From Halomicroarcula saliterrae (GTDB taxonomy: Archaea > Halobacteriota > Halobacteria > Halobacteriales > Haloarculaceae), in NCBI RefSeq assembly GCF_031624395.1, contig NZ_JAMQON010000004.1:114893-178892 (forward strand): a stretch of DNA of 64,000 nt. The letters run 5' to 3'. The notes under the pieces were generated by a model, which was given only the letters and a program-made list of their open reading frames with translations, did no database searches and was not told the origin of the DNA. The position numbers and the translations under genes were made by a program. Numbering within the stretch: position 1 is the first letter of the stretch; every line of letters starts with the position of its first letter. Below are positions 17,107 through 25,535 of this stretch, piece by piece.

Positions 17107-18009
17107 TCACGACCGTTCGATGACGGTACCGGCCTCGCCGACGGCCACGTCGGTCTCGCCCAGAGCGACGTCGTGGAGGACGACTTCGACCGTCGTCTCG
17201 ACGGGTTTCCACACCTCCTTCGGGCGCTGTTCGAAGGCATTGCCGCCGGCGCCGACGACGATGTCGCGCTCGTCGGTCACGTCGATGGCTCGCAACAGCC
17301 CCTCGCCGGCCTGAACGGGCGTCCAGTTCCGGCAGGGGCGGTCGTATCGGTACACCAGGCCGCCGCCGGCGGCGACGAAGACGGCGCCGTCGTGGGCGGC
17401 CACGTCGAAGAAGTTTACCTGGGCGTTCCGGATGCCGATGTCGGTCCACTCCTCGCCGTCCGTGAGAAAGACGTTGCCGCTCGTGTCGATAGCGTAGCAG
17501 TTGCCGTTACCGAACGAGAGGGCGGTGATAGTCGACCCGGAACCGGGTTTGACGACGTCACCGAAGGTCGCACAGCCCTCGCCGTCGACGGTGGCGTCCA
17601 TCACCTCGCCGGAACCGTTGGCGGCGTAGAGGCGTTCGTCGCCGGCCTCACCGGCGACGGCGACGGTCTCCCAGGTGCTCGTCTTCTCCTTGGGGGCGGA
17701 GTAGTCGTACTTCTGTCTGGTCGGGATGTCGTACCGACCCAGCGCGCCGCTGGAGCCACAGAACCAGACGCTCTTGCCGTCGTCGGAGACGTCGACGTCG
17801 GTGAGCTTGTTCCGGCGAGCGGCGGGCCCGCCGTCGATGACGACCTCCCAGCTGTCCTCGAAGCGGGCGATGACGTTGCCGCTGCCGCCGACGGCGACCG
17901 GACCGGCGACGGTCATCACCACGCCGGTCAGCGTCTTCTCGGTCGGTGAGTCGACCGCCGCCCAGCCGGTGTCGGTGTCGGTCTCGTCGTCGGACTCGCT
18001 GCCGAACAT
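17107..18009 (-). CDS. Beta-propeller protein, cytoplasmic paralogue in oxidase operon
   Basis: A 300-residue repeat protein with recurring units of the form GLVYRYD, GNVFLTDG and GALGRYD, about 40 residues apart, as in YCF48/Kelch-like propellers. It has no signal peptide or lipobox. It is a paralogue of the Tat-lipoprotein propeller at 23642-24640: both contain LTDVDVSDDG/LTAVDVTDDA, the GSSGALGRYD/GSSGALVQYD block and KEKTSTWETVAV/LGKTSSWEAVAV. YCF48-type propellers help assemble photosystem II, so a role in oxidase assembly or cofactor loading is conceivable. It ends the coupled chain of the operon. Confidence 0.7.
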   Translation of the reverse strand: MFGSESDDETDTDTGWAAVDSPTEKTLTGVVMTVAGPVAVGGSGNVIARFEDSWEVVIDGGPAARRNKLTDVDVSDDGKSVWFCGSSGALGRYDIPTRQKYDYSAPKEKTSTWETVAVAGEAGDERLYAANGSGEVMDATVDGEGCATFGDVVKPGSGSTITALSFGNGNCYAIDTSGNVFLTDGEEWTDIGIRNAQVNFFDVAAHDGAVFVAAGGGLVYRYDRPCRNWTPVQAGEGLLRAIDVTDERDIVVGAGGNAFEQRPKEVWKPVETTVEVVLHDVALGETDVAVGEAGTVIERS

Positions 18010-18131
18010 CAGCGCTCACCCCCGAGGTCGTGTCGCCGGTGGGACGCCGTCGGTACCACAGTCAGGCCGTGTCTGTCGTGTATCATGAGGTCGAAGAGGG
18101 AGGTGTCTCGAAGCGGGTCGCTGTCGGTCAT
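18009..18131 (-). CDS. 40-residue coupled small protein
   Basis: A tiny gene, short enough to be missed by automatic callers. It has ATGA overlaps at both ends: its ATG shares bases with the stop of the 104-residue membrane protein, and its stop overlaps the ATG of the propeller gene. The product is soluble and His-rich near the C terminus (MIHDRHGLTV...SHRRHDLGG). Such exact overlaps on both sides are hard to explain unless it is translated. Metal binding by the His residues is only a guess. Confidence 0.6.
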   Translation of the reverse strand: MTDSDPLRDTSLFDLMIHDRHGLTVVPTASHRRHDLGGER

Positions 18132-18445
18132 CACGGTCCCACGGCGGCCTTGTGCTCCTGGTAGAGGACGCCGATGAACGCGGCGAAGGGTATCAGGCCG
18201 AAGACGGTGAGTCCGAGGCCGAGCTGGAGCAGCGGGCCGAGCGACGTGTTCAACAGGATGTAGCCGGTGACGGCCGCACCCGTGCCGATGAACGACAGCG
18301 CGCTGGTGAGCGCGAGCCCGAAGCTGAGCTTGCGCATCCGCCACGGGAGGTTCTCGGACTTGCGGACCATCTGGATGAGCACCGCGATTGGCGGGATGGT
18401 CAGCGCGACGAGCTGGAGCACAGAGAGCGCGATGGCCTCGTTCAT
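18131..18445 (-). CDS. Small membrane protein (104 residues) of oxidase operon
   Basis: Three hydrophobic segments are visible: about residues 5-25, 42-65 and 72-93, with a basic loop (RKSENLPWRMRKLS) between the first two. No known family was recognised. Its start overlaps the end of the preceding small membrane protein by 4 bp, and its stop overlaps the 40-residue gene. Size and placement suggest an accessory subunit or assembly factor of the heme-copper oxidase encoded upstream. Confidence 0.65.
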   Translation of the reverse strand: MNEAIALSVLQLVALTIPPIAVLIQMVRKSENLPWRMRKLSFGLALTSALSFIGTGAAVTGYILLNTSLGPLLQLGLGLTVFGLIPFAAFIGVLYQEHKAAVGP

Positions 18446-18771
18446 ACTAGCATCCCCGTGATGGCGAAGGCGACCGCCGAGATGAGCCAGCTGACGAGAC
18501 CGACACCGGCCGCGGTGGGCTTGTCGATGTCGTCGAGCAACAGCAACACGCCGACCCAGGAGGCGGGCGCGACGAGCCGGCCCAGCAGGGGAATCCAGCC
18601 GAGCAGGAAGGTCCCGAGGCCGCCGATAGCGAAGCCGGCCAGCGCGATAGCGACGGCGCGCTCGTAGGACGGGGTGGCGCCGGTCGGCCCCAGCGGGACC
18701 AGGTAGTAGATGGCCGGACCGATAGCGAGGAAGGCGAGGACGACCGCGGTGATGGTCTGGCTAAGGAGCAT
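18442..18771 (-). CDS. Small membrane protein (109 residues) of oxidase operon
   Basis: The protein has about four hydrophobic stretches: 3-25, 40-60, 66-80 and 88-108. A short polar segment (LLDDIDKPT) splits the last two. No family was recognised. The start overlaps the acidic protein gene by 11 bp and the end overlaps the 104-residue gene by 4 bp. Together with that gene it could provide small subunits (III/IV-like) missing from the cluster; this is inference. Confidence 0.65.
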   Translation of the reverse strand: MLLSQTITAVVLAFLAIGPAIYYLVPLGPTGATPSYERAVAIALAGFAIGGLGTFLLGWIPLLGRLVAPASWVGVLLLLDDIDKPTAAGVGLVSWLISAVAFAITGMLV

Positions 18772-19000
18772 CGCCGGGCACCTCCGTTTCGTCGGGCAGG
18801 TCGCCGGCCGAGTCGTCGGGGCCGCGCCGCGTGGCCCGGTCGTCGAACAGTTCGGGCGCGTCGTCGGTGGTGGTCAACTGCTGGTCGATGCGACTGTCGG
18901 CGCCAACCGGCCGGAACTGGCCGGGTGGCGCCACGTCGAGCGGCCGGCGGGGGACCCACTTGTCCCTCGCCGAAGCCGCGTCACTGGTGTGGTCGTGCAT
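18761..19000 (-). CDS. 79-residue acidic soluble protein of oxidase operon
   Basis: A small hydrophilic protein with a Pro/Arg N-terminal half (DKWVPRRPLDVAPPGQF) and a very acidic tail. No membrane segment or known motif was found. The ATG at 19000 is chosen because upstream codons on this frame are atypical and a 76-bp gap separates it from the oxidase gene. Its 3' end overlaps the next gene by 11 bp. Role unknown; from position it could be a soluble adaptor of the oxidase. Confidence 0.55.
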   Translation of the reverse strand: MHDHTSDAASARDKWVPRRPLDVAPPGQFRPVGADSRIDQQLTTTDDAPELFDDRATRRGPDDSAGDLPDETEVPGDAP

Positions 19001-19076
19001 AGCGATATCACTGGCGGCGAACCGCCACACTGCGGACGGGGCTCGAACCCGTCGTCGGCCTGAGTACCGACCGCAG

Positions 19077-20627
19077 CTACTCCTCGCGTCGCCGCCGGAA
19101 CCACGCCCACTCGCGTGGGAGTCGCCCGTGCCGGCCGAGGTCCCACGGGTCGTCGTCGGCGGGCGGGCCGCGGGCGGAGACGACCACGTTCCAGAGCCAG
19201 AACAGCTGGGCCACGCCGAGCACGAACGCCCCGACCGTCGCGACCGTCTGGAGGGGCGCGAACCGGGCGGGGTAGGTCGCCATCCGCCGGGGGAGGGCCG
19301 CATACCCCAGCCCGAGCATGGCGCCGAAGGTGAGGAGCGTCCCGAGCGTGCTCAGCCAGAAGTGGGTCCGGGCGAGCAGTGGGTCACAGCGCGAGCCGGT
19401 CAGCAGCGGGAACCAGTAGTAGCCGGCCGCAAAGAGGGCGTAGACGATGGTTCCGACGAGGACGAAGTGGAAGTGCGCGACGACGTAGTAGGTGTCGTGG
19501 AGCACGAGGTCGACGGGAATGGCGGCGAGGAACACGCCGGTGACACCGCCGACGACGAAGAAGCCGACCGCGCCGAGACAGAACAGCATCGGACCGGTCA
19601 GCCGGATGGCGCCGTTCCACAGCGTCGTGATCCAGTTGAACGTCTTGACCGCGCTCGGGACGGCGATGGCCAGCGAGACGGCCATAAAGGACGCCGAGAG
19701 CCGAGGGTCGAGCCCCGTCGTGAACATGTGATGGGCCCAGACGCCGAAGGAGAGGACGCCGATGGCCAGCGTCGAGTAGACGACGTACCGGAAGCCAAAG
19801 AGCCGCCGCCCGCAGAACTTCGGCAGGACGTAGCTGATGATGCCCATCGACGGCAGGACGAGGATGTACACCTCCGGATGGCCGAAAAACCAGAACAGGT
19901 GTTGCCAGAGAATCGGGCTGCCGCCGCCGACGGCGAAAAACACCGTCCCGACGTTGCGGTCCGCGAGCAACATCAGGATAGCGCTGCCAAGCACCGGGAA
20001 CGCGAACAGCACCAGCCCGGCGGTCGTGAGTATCGACCAGGAGAACACCGAGAGCCGGTGCCAGCCGACCGACCGCTCGAAGCAGATGGTGACGATGAGG
20101 TTGACCGAGCTCGCGATGGTGCTGACCCCGCTCAGGTGGAGGCCGACGAGCACGAGGTCGATGCCAACGTTTGGCTTCTCGACGGCCATAGGCGGGTAGA
20201 ACGTCCACCCGGTCCCCGGCGGGTCGACCGGCAGCCCCAGCATGCCGAGGATGATGCCCGAACGGGCGAGCAACAGCGCCGGCGGGAGCAGCCAGAAGGC
20301 GACCGCGTTGACCCGCGGGAACGCCATGTCGTCGGCCCCGACGAGGGCCGGCACGACCAGGTTCGCGAAGCCGAAGGCCGCGGGCGTCGCGAAGAAGAAC
20401 AGCATCGTCAGCCCGTGGGTCGTGAAGAAGGCGGCGTAGGTCGACGGGCCCCAGACACCCGCCGCCGGCGAGAGCAGCTCGGTCCGGATGGCCATCCCGT
20501 CGGTCGCGCCCCAGAGCCCGGCGACGGTCGCGAACGCGAGGTAGAGCCGGCCGATGTCGGCGTGGTCGAGCGTCGTCAGCCACCGTCTGAGGTCGTCGGG
20601 AACGGCGGCCGTCGCGGCCGGGCTCAT
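19077..20627 (-). CDS. Heme-copper oxidase subunit I (cytochrome c oxidase type A)
   Basis: A 516-residue protein with twelve predicted helices. Ligands for both hemes and CuB are visible: His in FTTHGLTM (low-spin heme), HPEVYILVLP (CuB His and cross-linked Tyr), WAHHMFTTG (CuB) and HDTYYVVAHFHFVL (heme a3 and low-spin heme). The K-path Lys is in PSAVKTFNW; the D-path Asp and Asn are in DDMAFPRVN. It reduces O2 to water and pumps protons. No subunit II or III gene is in the window, so partners are elsewhere or are the small membrane proteins downstream. The ATG overlaps the MFS stop by 4 bp. Confidence 0.93.
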   Translation of the reverse strand: MSPAATAAVPDDLRRWLTTLDHADIGRLYLAFATVAGLWGATDGMAIRTELLSPAAGVWGPSTYAAFFTTHGLTMLFFFATPAAFGFANLVVPALVGADDMAFPRVNAVAFWLLPPALLLARSGIILGMLGLPVDPPGTGWTFYPPMAVEKPNVGIDLVLVGLHLSGVSTIASSVNLIVTICFERSVGWHRLSVFSWSILTTAGLVLFAFPVLGSAILMLLADRNVGTVFFAVGGGSPILWQHLFWFFGHPEVYILVLPSMGIISYVLPKFCGRRLFGFRYVVYSTLAIGVLSFGVWAHHMFTTGLDPRLSASFMAVSLAIAVPSAVKTFNWITTLWNGAIRLTGPMLFCLGAVGFFVVGGVTGVFLAAIPVDLVLHDTYYVVAHFHFVLVGTIVYALFAAGYYWFPLLTGSRCDPLLARTHFWLSTLGTLLTFGAMLGLGYAALPRRMATYPARFAPLQTVATVGAFVLGVAQLFWLWNVVVSARGPPADDDPWDLGRHGRLPREWAWFRRRREE

Positions 20628-21925
20628 AGATAGCAGGCCCGGACGTACTCGCGCAGGCCGACCGCGCCGACGGTCGTCGCGGCGCCGAAGGCGAGTGTCG
20701 GGCTCGCGCCGTAGAGAACGCCGCCGATAGCGGGCGCGACCACGACCATCGCGTCACGGACTGTCCGGGTCGTCGCCGGGAGCGTCCGGCCTGCCGTGTC
20801 GGGAACGGCGTCAGCGAGGAGCCGCTGTCGGGCGGCGACCGCGCCGAACCGCGTGCCATAGAGGGCAAAGAGGACGACGAAAGAGGTGAACTCGGGCGCG
20901 ACGCCGACCAGCAACAGGGGGAAGGTCGCAGAGACGAACAGCCCCCAGATGGCGAGGGGTTTCGAGCCCAGCCACCGTTCGAGCGCGTCGCCGAACCGGT
21001 AGCTCGCGGCGCCGACGACCAGTTCGGTCGAGAGCAAGAGCCCGAAGGCGGCCGCCGAGCCGAGCTGTGCGCCGGCGACCGTCAGCGACGGGTCAAGTGT
21101 CGTCGTCACGGTGACGACGACGAACACCGACACCGCGGCGGGGGCCATCGTCACCAGCGTCGAGCCGAAGACGAGCGCGCGGGCGCCGGCCGGGACCGCC
21201 CGAACGGCCGCCACGAGCCGGCCCGGAACGAGGTGTGGCTTCGGAACCGCGGTCGGCAGGGACGGGAGCCCGATGGCCCCTACGGCGTCGAGTCGTGGGG
21301 GGTCCTCGACGACGGCGGCGACTGTCACGGCGACGCCGAAGGTGGTCGCGAGCGCCATCGCGACCCGGAGGCCGGCGAGGACGGTCCCGGCCGCGAGCAC
21401 GACTGTCACGACCAGCATCCCGAATATAGCGACCCCTGAGCGGCCGTCGACGGGCGTGAGGTGGTAGCCGGAGTAGCCCCGTTCGGTCACGGACCGACCG
21501 AGTCGGTCCGCCGAGTCGGCACACCACGGACCGACGAGCACGGTCCCGGCGACGAGTAACACGGCCGCGCCGCCGACGGCTCCCGCGACCGTCCAGCAGA
21601 AGAGGCCGAGCGCGGCGAGCCCGGCGGCGAGCCACCTGGAGGGGCCGCCGCTCCGCCGCGCGCCCAGCCGACTGACCGCGATGCCGACGCTCCCGAACAG
21701 GCCGATGGCGACGGGCGACGTGCCGAGCAGCCGCAGGTACTCCGGCGCGTACCGGACGCTGGCGTAGACGAGCGCGTCGAAGACGACGGCGGCGCCGACC
21801 GTCGGCCCGACCGCGCGGTCGGTGTCGAGCTGCGAGAGCGACGCGCCGACGGCGCGGAGCTGCCGGCGCGAGGACGCGGCCCCGGCGCGGAGCCGCGAGA
21901 GTGAGGCGTCGAGCACGGGCGTCAC
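20624..21925 (-). CDS. MFS-like membrane protein of oxidase operon
   Basis: A 433-residue protein with about ten to twelve hydrophobic segments, resembling the major facilitator superfamily. It has an N-terminal cytosolic lead of about 40 residues rich in Arg. The start is a GTG overlapping the permease stop (GTGA); the much longer upstream open frame is not coding. The end overlaps the oxidase gene by 4 bp. The substrate is unknown; in an oxidase and copper context, import or export of a copper ligand or heme precursor would fit (inference). Confidence 0.7.
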   Translation of the reverse strand: MTPVLDASLSRLRAGAASSRRQLRAVGASLSQLDTDRAVGPTVGAAVVFDALVYASVRYAPEYLRLLGTSPVAIGLFGSVGIAVSRLGARRSGGPSRWLAAGLAALGLFCWTVAGAVGGAAVLLVAGTVLVGPWCADSADRLGRSVTERGYSGYHLTPVDGRSGVAIFGMLVVTVVLAAGTVLAGLRVAMALATTFGVAVTVAAVVEDPPRLDAVGAIGLPSLPTAVPKPHLVPGRLVAAVRAVPAGARALVFGSTLVTMAPAAVSVFVVVTVTTTLDPSLTVAGAQLGSAAAFGLLLSTELVVGAASYRFGDALERWLGSKPLAIWGLFVSATFPLLLVGVAPEFTSFVVLFALYGTRFGAVAARQRLLADAVPDTAGRTLPATTRTVRDAMVVVAPAIGGVLYGASPTLAFGAATTVGAVGLREYVRACYL

Positions 21926-23427
21926 CGGCCCCCGCCGTCGCGGAATCGATGCAGGACCCACCGAAGCGGGCCGGACCCGTCGTCCGTGTCGTCCAGATAC
22001 TCCTCGTCGAGGCGCTCGCGGGTCAACCGCCAGGCCTCGCTGGCGGCCACGACGAGGGCGGTCAGGGCCATGAACCAGCGCCGGACGGTCCCGCCGAGCT
22101 GCTCGCGGGCCGGGGCCGAACACCGCCGGAAGTGACCGTTCCATATCCAGACCGCGCGTGCGAGGACGAGCGCACCGGCGCCCAGCCCGACGGCGACGGC
22201 GAGTGCACGGGTCAGCGCACCCACCACGGTGTCGACGCGTCGGGCCAGCCCCTCGCGTCCGTACACCAGATAGGCCTGAGCGAGGAACACCGGGGTGAAC
22301 ACCGCGTTCAGCGCCAGCGTGTAGCTGTCGGGGACGGTCCCGCCGACGGTTCCGGTCGGGGGCGCGATGGTGAGACCGACCAGATAGTGGGCGGCGATAC
22401 CGGCGACGAAGGCCGCCGCGGTGAGCGACACGGTCAGGACGGCCGCCATCCGGGCACCGTAGTACCGCCGGTAGACGTTCACCAGCGGCGGGATGAGCAG
22501 GTCGGCGTAGATGAACGACAGGACGGCCCCGAAGGGGAGCCCGTTCGTCCAGAGGACGAGCGCGAACGGGACGTTCCCGACCGAACACATGAACGTGACC
22601 ACGCCGATGCCGACGGCCAGCGCCGTCGCCGCGACGACGCCGCCGACGGTCGCTTCCGCCGGGAACAGCGCCGCCCACCAGGCCGCCGGAATCAGGGCGC
22701 CGGCCAGCCCGGCGACGACGAAGCCGACGGCGATGTCGTCCCACAGCATCTCCCAGTCTTTCATGCTGGCCCGGGCGGCGCTCTTCCAGCCCTCGGGCGA
22801 GGCGAGGTGCTCTCGCCACCCGACGGTCTCGTCGGTTCGGGCCTCGTAGACGCGTTGACAGCCGCCACAGCAGAAGTGCTCGACGCCCGTCTCGCTCTCG
22901 ACGCGCAGGGCGTCGTCCGCCTCGGGGTCCATCTCGGCGTCACAGCCGCCACAGGTGATACCGTCGGCGGCGCGGGCGTGCTCGCGGGCGGTCTCGACCC
23001 ACGCCTCCGGGACGAGATACTTGAATATCGCCGCCAGCACGAGGACGGCGACGATGCCGCCGAAGTACTCGCCGACGACGAACTGCCAGCCCAGCAGGAC
23101 GAACATGACCAGCCCGAGCTCGACGACGAGGTCGGTGCTCGCGAACATGAACACGCCGAGGCTCGCGGCGCCGGAGGCCCCCTTCTTGAACAGGGTCTTG
23201 GTCGTGCCGACGGCGGAGTACGAGCAACTGGAGGAGGCCGCACCGAGGACGCCCGCGAGACCCAGTTGCTCCCAGCCGTCGTCGCCGAGCGCCCGCTGCA
23301 TCCGCTCTTCGCTGACGAACGCCTCGACGGCGCCCGAGAGCGCGAAGCCAAGGACGAGCGCCCACCAGGTGTCCCAGACCATCTCGCCGACCAGCGTCAC
23401 CAGCCGGACGAACGCTTCGAGAACCAT
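21922..23427 (-). CDS. Permease (COG0701/DUF318 type) with internal Cys-rich metal domain
   Basis: A 501-residue permease built as two halves of four to five helices, like ArsP/DUF318 permeases, with the characteristic ASSSCSYSA and CSVGNVPFALVLW segments in corresponding places. Between the halves (about residues 155-190) is a cytosolic domain with CGGCDAEM and FCCGGCQRVYEA. The second resembles the Cys-rich motif ahead of FixI/CcoI-type copper ATPases. This points to a metal, possibly copper, as substrate. It is ATGA-coupled to the HMA gene upstream. An unrelated C-terminal helix pair follows the second half. Confidence 0.75.
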   Translation of the reverse strand: MVLEAFVRLVTLVGEMVWDTWWALVLGFALSGAVEAFVSEERMQRALGDDGWEQLGLAGVLGAASSSCSYSAVGTTKTLFKKGASGAASLGVFMFASTDLVVELGLVMFVLLGWQFVVGEYFGGIVAVLVLAAIFKYLVPEAWVETAREHARAADGITCGGCDAEMDPEADDALRVESETGVEHFCCGGCQRVYEARTDETVGWREHLASPEGWKSAARASMKDWEMLWDDIAVGFVVAGLAGALIPAAWWAALFPAEATVGGVVAATALAVGIGVVTFMCSVGNVPFALVLWTNGLPFGAVLSFIYADLLIPPLVNVYRRYYGARMAAVLTVSLTAAAFVAGIAAHYLVGLTIAPPTGTVGGTVPDSYTLALNAVFTPVFLAQAYLVYGREGLARRVDTVVGALTRALAVAVGLGAGALVLARAVWIWNGHFRRCSAPAREQLGGTVRRWFMALTALVVAASEAWRLTRERLDEEYLDDTDDGSGPLRWVLHRFRDGGGR

Positions 23428-23645
23428 CACGACTCGACACCGAAGCCGGTGGCCGCGATGGCCTCGCGGACGACCGGGACGGCGTCCGGGTCGGCGTGGA
23501 CCACGACGGTCCCGCTGTCGGCGTCGGCCGAGGCGCGGCTGACGCCCGGCACGTCGACGACCGCCGCCGCCACCAGCTGCTCGCAGTTCGCACACACCAT
23601 CCCGTCGACCGCCAGCTCGGTCCGGCCGTACTCCGAGCCGGTCAT
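23427..23645 (-). CDS. HMA-domain metallochaperone (CopZ-like)
   Basis: A 72-residue protein that is a single heavy-metal-associated domain. The metal-binding loop is GMVCANC near residues 15-21, followed by a typical VVDVPGVSRASAD helix and the closing IAATGFGVES. Such proteins carry Cu(I) in the cytoplasm. It overlaps genes on both sides by 4 bp: the propeller lipoprotein before it and the metal-type permease after it. Delivery of copper to the permease or to the oxidase CuB site is a likely role. Confidence 0.85.
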   Translation of the reverse strand: MTGSEYGRTELAVDGMVCANCEQLVAAAVVDVPGVSRASADADSGTVVVHADPDAVPVVREAIAATGFGVES

Positions 23646-24640
23646 GCGAACCGCTCCATGACCGTGTTGTTCGCCCCGACGGCCACGTCGGAGTAGGTGT
23701 CCCGCCCGAGCGTGACGCCGTGGATAGTCGCCGAGGTGGGCGAGTCCTGTTGCTCCCAGCCGTTTCTGTCCAATTCGTAGACGACGCCGTCGACGCCGGC
23801 GGCGACTCCGTGTGCCTCCCAGGAGTCGACGGCGTGGAGCGCCGACTCGGTCGAGGCGAGGTCGAGCCAGTTGTAGCCCGTGAACAGGCGGACGGTGCCG
23901 CCGTCGGTCACGACGGTCGCGAGGCCCCGCTCGGTGGCCGAGAGGTCGTGGACCGTGTCGTCCAGCCCGGGCCCGACCGCCGTCCAGTCGTCGCCCGTCG
24001 TGCGGTAGATGCCGCCGCCGGTGTCGGTGAGGAAGCCGGTGCCGCCGGCGAAATCGAGCGCGGTCGCGCTCTCGCCGCCGGTGGGTTTGCTCACCTGGCC
24101 CCACTGGACCGAATCGGGCCCGACCCGCCCGGAGAGCAGCTCCCCGGAGCCGTTGACGAGGTGGACGCGCTCGGAGCCGGTCCGGCCCGTCACGGCGACG
24201 GCCTCCCAGCTGCTGGTCTTGCCCAGCGGCGCGGAGAAGTCGACGAGCGAGCCACTGGCCGTGTCGTACTGGACGAGCGCGCCGCTGGAGCCCGCGGCCC
24301 ACAGCCGACGGGCGTCGTCGGTGACGTCGACGGCGGTCAGTGTCGTCTGGTTCCCGTTCGGGCCGTCGGCGACGACCCCGCGCCACTCGGCGTCGGTCCG
24401 GGCGACGATGCGCCCGGCCTCCCCGACGGCGTGTGGGCCGGCGTCCGTCATCGCCACGTCGTAGAGCGCGCCGCTGCCGGGGACGCTGGCCTCGACCCAG
24501 CCGTGGGGGGTGTTCTGTCCCCCACAGCCGGCGAGCGCGCCCAGCGCCGCGAGCCCGCCCGCGGCGAGAAACTGTCGCCGCGTCGGCGTTCGGTCCCGGT
24601 CGCCTGCCGTCGCCGTCCGCTCGGCGTGTGATGGATCCAT
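23642..24640 (-). CDS. Tat lipoprotein with beta-propeller domain
   Basis: A 332-residue exported protein. A Tat motif (TRRQFLAAGG) and lipobox LAGC place Cys at about residue 39, so the propeller is anchored outside the cell. About six repeat units follow (GALVQYD, GGIYRTTGDDW, GVVYELDRNGW). It is the extracellular counterpart of the cytoplasmic propeller at 17107-18009, sharing several sequence blocks. The ATG at 24640 lies 11 bp after the DUF2182 gene. YCF48-like assembly factors are the closest analogy; the function is not shown. Confidence 0.75.
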   Translation of the reverse strand: MDPSHAERTATAGDRDRTPTRRQFLAAGGLAALGALAGCGGQNTPHGWVEASVPGSGALYDVAMTDAGPHAVGEAGRIVARTDAEWRGVVADGPNGNQTTLTAVDVTDDARRLWAAGSSGALVQYDTASGSLVDFSAPLGKTSSWEAVAVTGRTGSERVHLVNGSGELLSGRVGPDSVQWGQVSKPTGGESATALDFAGGTGFLTDTGGGIYRTTGDDWTAVGPGLDDTVHDLSATERGLATVVTDGGTVRLFTGYNWLDLASTESALHAVDSWEAHGVAAGVDGVVYELDRNGWEQQDSPTSATIHGVTLGRDTYSDVAVGANNTVMERFA

Positions 24641-24651
24641 ACTATATCCTC

Positions 24652-25443
24652 CTAGAGCGGTGAGACGCCGAACAGCCAGACGACCAGCCCGCTCGCCGTG
24701 GCCAGCAGCCCGACCGAGGTCGCGATCTCCGAGCCGGCGTGGCGTTCGAGGGTGACGACGAACGTCACGAGGAGCATCATGAAGGCGTTCATCGTGCCCA
24801 GCACGACCAGCAGCGCCATCAGGAAGCCCGTACAGCGGACACACTCGATACCGTGGTCGAGACCGTCACGGAGCGCCGGGCCGAGCTCGCCGGTGACGCT
24901 CCCGACGTCGCCACAGCAGTCCGCGAGCGTCCGCTGCTTGTAGTCGGAGAACTGGTAGAGGCCGGCGGCCACCAGCGCCCCGCCCAGCACGAACGCGCCG
25001 TGGCTCGCGAGGAGCCCGTGGACGTCGACGAGGGCGTCGAGCGCCAGGGGCACGACGCCGACGGCCGTCCACACCAGCGAGTACGCGGCGAGGAAGCCGC
25101 CAGCGGCGGTGGCCACGTCGGCCGTGGACCCCTCGACTGCGTCCGCGTAGCGGCGGACGAACGGGACCATCGCGGGGTACATCATCGCGATCATCATCAC
25201 CCCGAACATCAGGAGGTAGGCGACGACGCCGCCGAGGCCGTTCGAGGTCCCGATGGCTTCGGGGATGCCCGGCGCCGACATCGGCCCCGTCTCGGGCATC
25301 GGCATGGGGAGCCAGCCGTCGAACATCGCGACCCACGCGAGCGCGGCGATGGCTGCCATCGCGGCGGTCACCGCCGGGAGCTCGCCCGGCGTGAGTTCGG
25401 TCTGGAGTCGGTTCGTGTAACTACGGAGTTTGTCGGTTTCCAT
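24652..25443 (-). CDS. DUF2182 membrane protein
   Basis: A 263-residue membrane protein with about six helices. DUF2182 marks include MMIAMMYPAMVPFVRRY after the second helix, with a dense Met cluster, and the Cys pairs LADCCGD and IECVRCTGF. Met and Cys of this kind suit copper. It heads the oxidase operon; the next gene begins 11 bp after its stop. The family is described as predicted metal-binding and is often found near oxidase or copper genes; its chemistry is unproven. Confidence 0.8.
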   Translation of the reverse strand: METDKLRSYTNRLQTELTPGELPAVTAAMAAIAALAWVAMFDGWLPMPMPETGPMSAPGIPEAIGTSNGLGGVVAYLLMFGVMMIAMMYPAMVPFVRRYADAVEGSTADVATAAGGFLAAYSLVWTAVGVVPLALDALVDVHGLLASHGAFVLGGALVAAGLYQFSDYKQRTLADCCGDVGSVTGELGPALRDGLDHGIECVRCTGFLMALLVVLGTMNAFMMLLVTFVVTLERHAGSEIATSVGLLATASGLVVWLFGVSPL

Positions 25444-25535
25444 TGGTGGAGTGGTCGCAGGGTTCGGTCGGTCACACTGTGCGTCGATAGCGACCGCCAC
25501 GATGGGGCGGCCGTAGAGAACGGAACGGGAGCGAC

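Noticed and set aside
18831..20633. A 600-residue frame opposite the heme-copper oxidase gene
   Set aside because: Low-complexity Arg/Glu/Gly product; the opposite strand carries all oxidase ligands.
20624..22819. Extended 731-residue reading of the MFS-like gene
   Set aside because: The extra N-terminal part runs antisense-like through the permease gene in another frame; the GTGA junction at 21925 marks the real start.
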